A DNA stretch of 64,000 nucleotides from assembly GCA_000827325.1 (NCBI GenBank), contig KN832876.1:434001-498000 (forward strand), in the 5' to 3' direction. This DNA comes from Oidiodendron maius Zn (lineage: Eukaryota; Ascomycota; Leotiomycetes; Myxotrichaceae). Every line of letters starts with the position of its first letter. Positions within the stretch are counted from its first letter, which is position 1. A program made the translations under genes and the position numbers. Below, piece by piece: positions 61,866 to 64,000 of this stretch. The notes beneath the pieces were generated by a model that saw only the letters and a program-made list of their open reading frames with translations, had not been told where the DNA came from and ran no database searches.

Positions 61866-63824
61866 ATGGCATCCACGACTCCCACGAAGCCTCTTGCTCG
61901 CCGAGCAGCTAGTCAGCCTGTCCAGCGCCCGGCCTCCAGTCCCGAGTCACAGATCGAGACACTCTACAGCCATCCGTCAGCGCGGATCATCTCATTCACC
62001 ACAAGAAGTCCAACCTCACAGCCAAGCCCTAGCAGCGGTAGTCCGCGAGTGGAAGAAGAGCCTGGAACTTTGCCTTGGATCTCTAGGTCCGAAAGGACAA
62101 TCGCAGTCGGTGCGTCCTGTCGCCATTACGCGGTGATAAACCCCCCTTTTGCTGACACGGAGGCTGACTTCTTCATGGCAGGCCCATTAAGCATATATCG
62201 AGCACCTGGATCTGTAGCGTTTTTGAACTGCTCGCATGCATTACGGGCAATATTACCGAAGTCGCAGTGCTGGGAGGTGGATGGCTCTGGCAAATTCGTC
62301 CTGCAGATACGACCGCCTCAATACTGGCGAATTGAACTGCCGAGCACGAATGATGATGAGGAGACTCGAGTCGGGGAGCTGAAAGATGTCTTAGGGAGAG
62401 TGCTCTTATTTGAGAAGACGCCTTGCCCATTCAAGAGGAATTTTACGGTGGAACTCCCCGAACCGCCTCTAACTCCTGTAAAGAAGAGGCCATGGAGACC
62501 GGTCGAGAAGCCAAAACTCGTCATAGAGCCTACACCAGAACATCGAGAAAGCTCTGGCTCTACCAGCCAAGAAGGTCCTAAAGAGATATCGTGGCCGTCG
62601 ACGCCAACTACTGATACCGCGCATACCCGCTCCCCTTCTCCATCTCATGATTCACGCCCCTCGACAGCAACCACCCATTCAACTGACGACGATGATCGTC
62701 TGAAGCGGGAGAACGAATCTAACTTGTCCCCTACCATATTCCATGGATGTGTTAATACAACAAAAGAAGATCGAATATCTCGCTCTGAAATCCCCTCCTC
62801 CGCACCCTCGGATGTGAAGCACGATGGCTGGACCACATTTGAGGAAGATGGCGAGAGTTTCAGCGATGCGACTAGCGATACCAATATGACACCCAAAGGA
62901 CCTTTGCCGCCACTACCCACTCAATCGGCGATATACGATCCTGAGACGAGATCTCGGCCACAGGCAATGCAGACCTGCAGCCGATCAATAACTGCCCCGC
63001 CTGTTCTCTCGCTTGTCACAAGTCGGGGGTCCAAGCCCAGAACAAGCTCTCCTCTGCGAAGTAAAAGAAATGCGGATGTAGACTCGTCTTTTTCTTCTAG
63101 CGTTGAATCGTTCCACTCGGTACAGTCCTGGCATTCACCTCTAAACTCTCCTTCTCCCCTGACTTCGGAGTTTTCGTCGGCAACCCCTACCTACCCCTAC
63201 CCACATGATAATATCGTTCTGCCGAAACGACGTGAGGGCGATACTTCAGAAGCTCCGATCACCCCTGACACTCCTCATTTGTGGGAGACGACGTCTGCGG
63301 ATTCAGATTCCTTTCAAATTAGCTCGTCACCGCCACCTCAGACTCCTGCCTTGGTGAACGATGCGAATGAGAAGTCAGACGAGGAGCAGGTCGAAGCTGT
63401 AACGCCGCCGACCATACGATCGAAGGTCAGGCAGCATGCATTAACGGCTGGCACCTCCCACCGTCGGGGCCTCTCCCCTCTGCCAGCAGCTGTGAATCTC
63501 ATCTCTCCCCCGAGACAACGCTTAGGCTCGCTTCAAACCGCGAAGCATATTCCTACTGCAATCATACAGAAGACATGCGAGATTCTTCTGAGCCCTCCTA
63601 GCCACTTATTTCAGCTGATGCTTAATATCGCTTCTAAGATTGCTGTGGGAGAGTGGAGAGGTGTTCTCCCTGGCCAAGCAGAGGCAGTTCATTGGGATTT
63701 CGAAGATGAGTATGGGGCTACCGAATGGACTGAAGATGATTATGGGATAAGTCTATTCACCGCCCAAGACAAGGCTAGGAAAGAATCTATAGACCACCAA
63801 GGAGGCAGTTGGGAGGTTGACTGA
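61866..63824 (+). CDS. inp1: Inheritance of peroxisomes protein 1 (Inp1)
   Basis: Inp1 tethers peroxisomes at the cell cortex. This is a single exon of 652 aa. The N-terminus is Ser/Pro-rich. The conserved PH-like domain (about 80-220) contains ISFTTRSP, FLNCSHALRAILPKSQCWEVDGSGKFVLQIRPPQYWRIELP and VLLFEKTPCPFKRNFTVELPEPPLTPVKKRPWRPVE. The rest is long, disordered and Ser/Pro/Thr-rich. A conserved C-terminal segment reads ICEILLSPPSHLFQLMLNIASKIAVG with one residue difference (TCEILL). In yeast the C-terminus and N-terminus contact Pex3 and the plasma membrane respectively; the same split is inferred here. Bases after the stop to 64000 (176 bases) hold only 3' flank. Confidence 0.92.
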   Translation: MASTTPTKPLARRAASQPVQRPASSPESQIETLYSHPSARIISFTTRSPTSQPSPSSGSPRVEEEPGTLPWISRSERTIAVGASCRHYAVINPPFADTEADFFMAGPLSIYRAPGSVAFLNCSHALRAILPKSQCWEVDGSGKFVLQIRPPQYWRIELPSTNDDEETRVGELKDVLGRVLLFEKTPCPFKRNFTVELPEPPLTPVKKRPWRPVEKPKLVIEPTPEHRESSGSTSQEGPKEISWPSTPTTDTAHTRSPSPSHDSRPSTATTHSTDDDDRLKRENESNLSPTIFHGCVNTTKEDRISRSEIPSSAPSDVKHDGWTTFEEDGESFSDATSDTNMTPKGPLPPLPTQSAIYDPETRSRPQAMQTCSRSITAPPVLSLVTSRGSKPRTSSPLRSKRNADVDSSFSSSVESFHSVQSWHSPLNSPSPLTSEFSSATPTYPYPHDNIVLPKRREGDTSEAPITPDTPHLWETTSADSDSFQISSSPPPQTPALVNDANEKSDEEQVEAVTPPTIRSKVRQHALTAGTSHRRGLSPLPAAVNLISPPRQRLGSLQTAKHIPTAIIQKTCEILLSPPSHLFQLMLNIASKIAVGEWRGVLPGQAEAVHWDFEDEYGATEWTEDDYGISLFTAQDKARKESIDHQGGSWEVD

Positions 63825-64000
63825 ATCGCTTCCATGTTAAGTTTTCTTGTGAATTATGTATGAATGTATGAAGTAGCATGGAGCTATGTTGTTGGAGTTG
63901 GGATTGGACGGACAGGGACAGGACAGGAACAGGATGGGATACAATACTCTAAAGCGTGTATTATTCAACCAGCGTTATGATACCAATATTGCGATACGAT

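Overview
The window is nuclear DNA of a filamentous ascomycete. Its protein set and gene order fit an Aspergillus-like member of the Eurotiales. The evidence is short GT-AG introns (mostly 45-65 nt) with CTRAC-like branch points, compact genes on both strands, and fungus-specific genes such as fks1, GH72 and GH17 wall enzymes, dam1, inp1, usgS and ytp1. I found no rRNA, tRNA, CRISPR array, transposon or virus-like element. The species is not identified.

Layout: (1) 0-12 kb is a membrane and cell-wall block. It holds lcb1 (serine palmitoyltransferase) and fks1 (beta-1,3-glucan synthase) on the minus strand. A GH72 glucanosyltransferase diverges from fks1 across a 1.7 kb promoter region. (2) 12-21 kb holds a SprT-like/HMG-type protease, mog1, hnt1, a CRAL-TRIO (Sec14-like) protein, dam1 and bud20. 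(3) 21.8-25.1 kb is mitochondrial aconitase with a remarkable intron structure. (4) 26-34.6 kb holds rbd2, gaa1, rpn9, the NDUFA9-type complex I subunit and efm5. (5) 34.8-38.2 kb holds ubp8 and a LACTB2-like metallo-beta-lactamase-fold protein. (6) 38.2-40.8 kb is a long non-coding region rich in palindromic GTACTGTAC/GTACAGTAC motifs. (7) 40.8-47.8 kb holds ytp1, rsa3 and a GH17 wall glucanase (scw4 type). (8) 48-57 kb holds otu1, an Rsc1/2-type remodeler subunit, an unrecognised Cys/His-rich protein, rps20 and cue3. (9) 57-64 kb holds formamidase (13 exons), usgS and inp1.

Most genes are unrelated housekeeping genes in alternating orientation. A functional theme is glucan-wall building: fks1 makes the polymer, the GH72 enzyme elongates or branches it, the GH17 enzyme remodels it, and gaa1 helps anchor GPI proteins such as the GH72 enzyme.

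The most unusual signal is in aconitase. The reading frame can be kept only if two separate 2-nt exons are used. Each sits between a normal ~54-nt intron and a ~320-340-nt intron. The second lies inside the codon between two Fe-S cluster cysteines. Other unusual items are a GC-AG intron in bud20, 13-, 14- and 15-nt exons in three genes, a presequence-plus-membrane-helix extension on the CRAL-TRIO protein, and the palindrome cluster. All exon chains were built by hand and checked only for frame and family fit; no RNA or database evidence was available.
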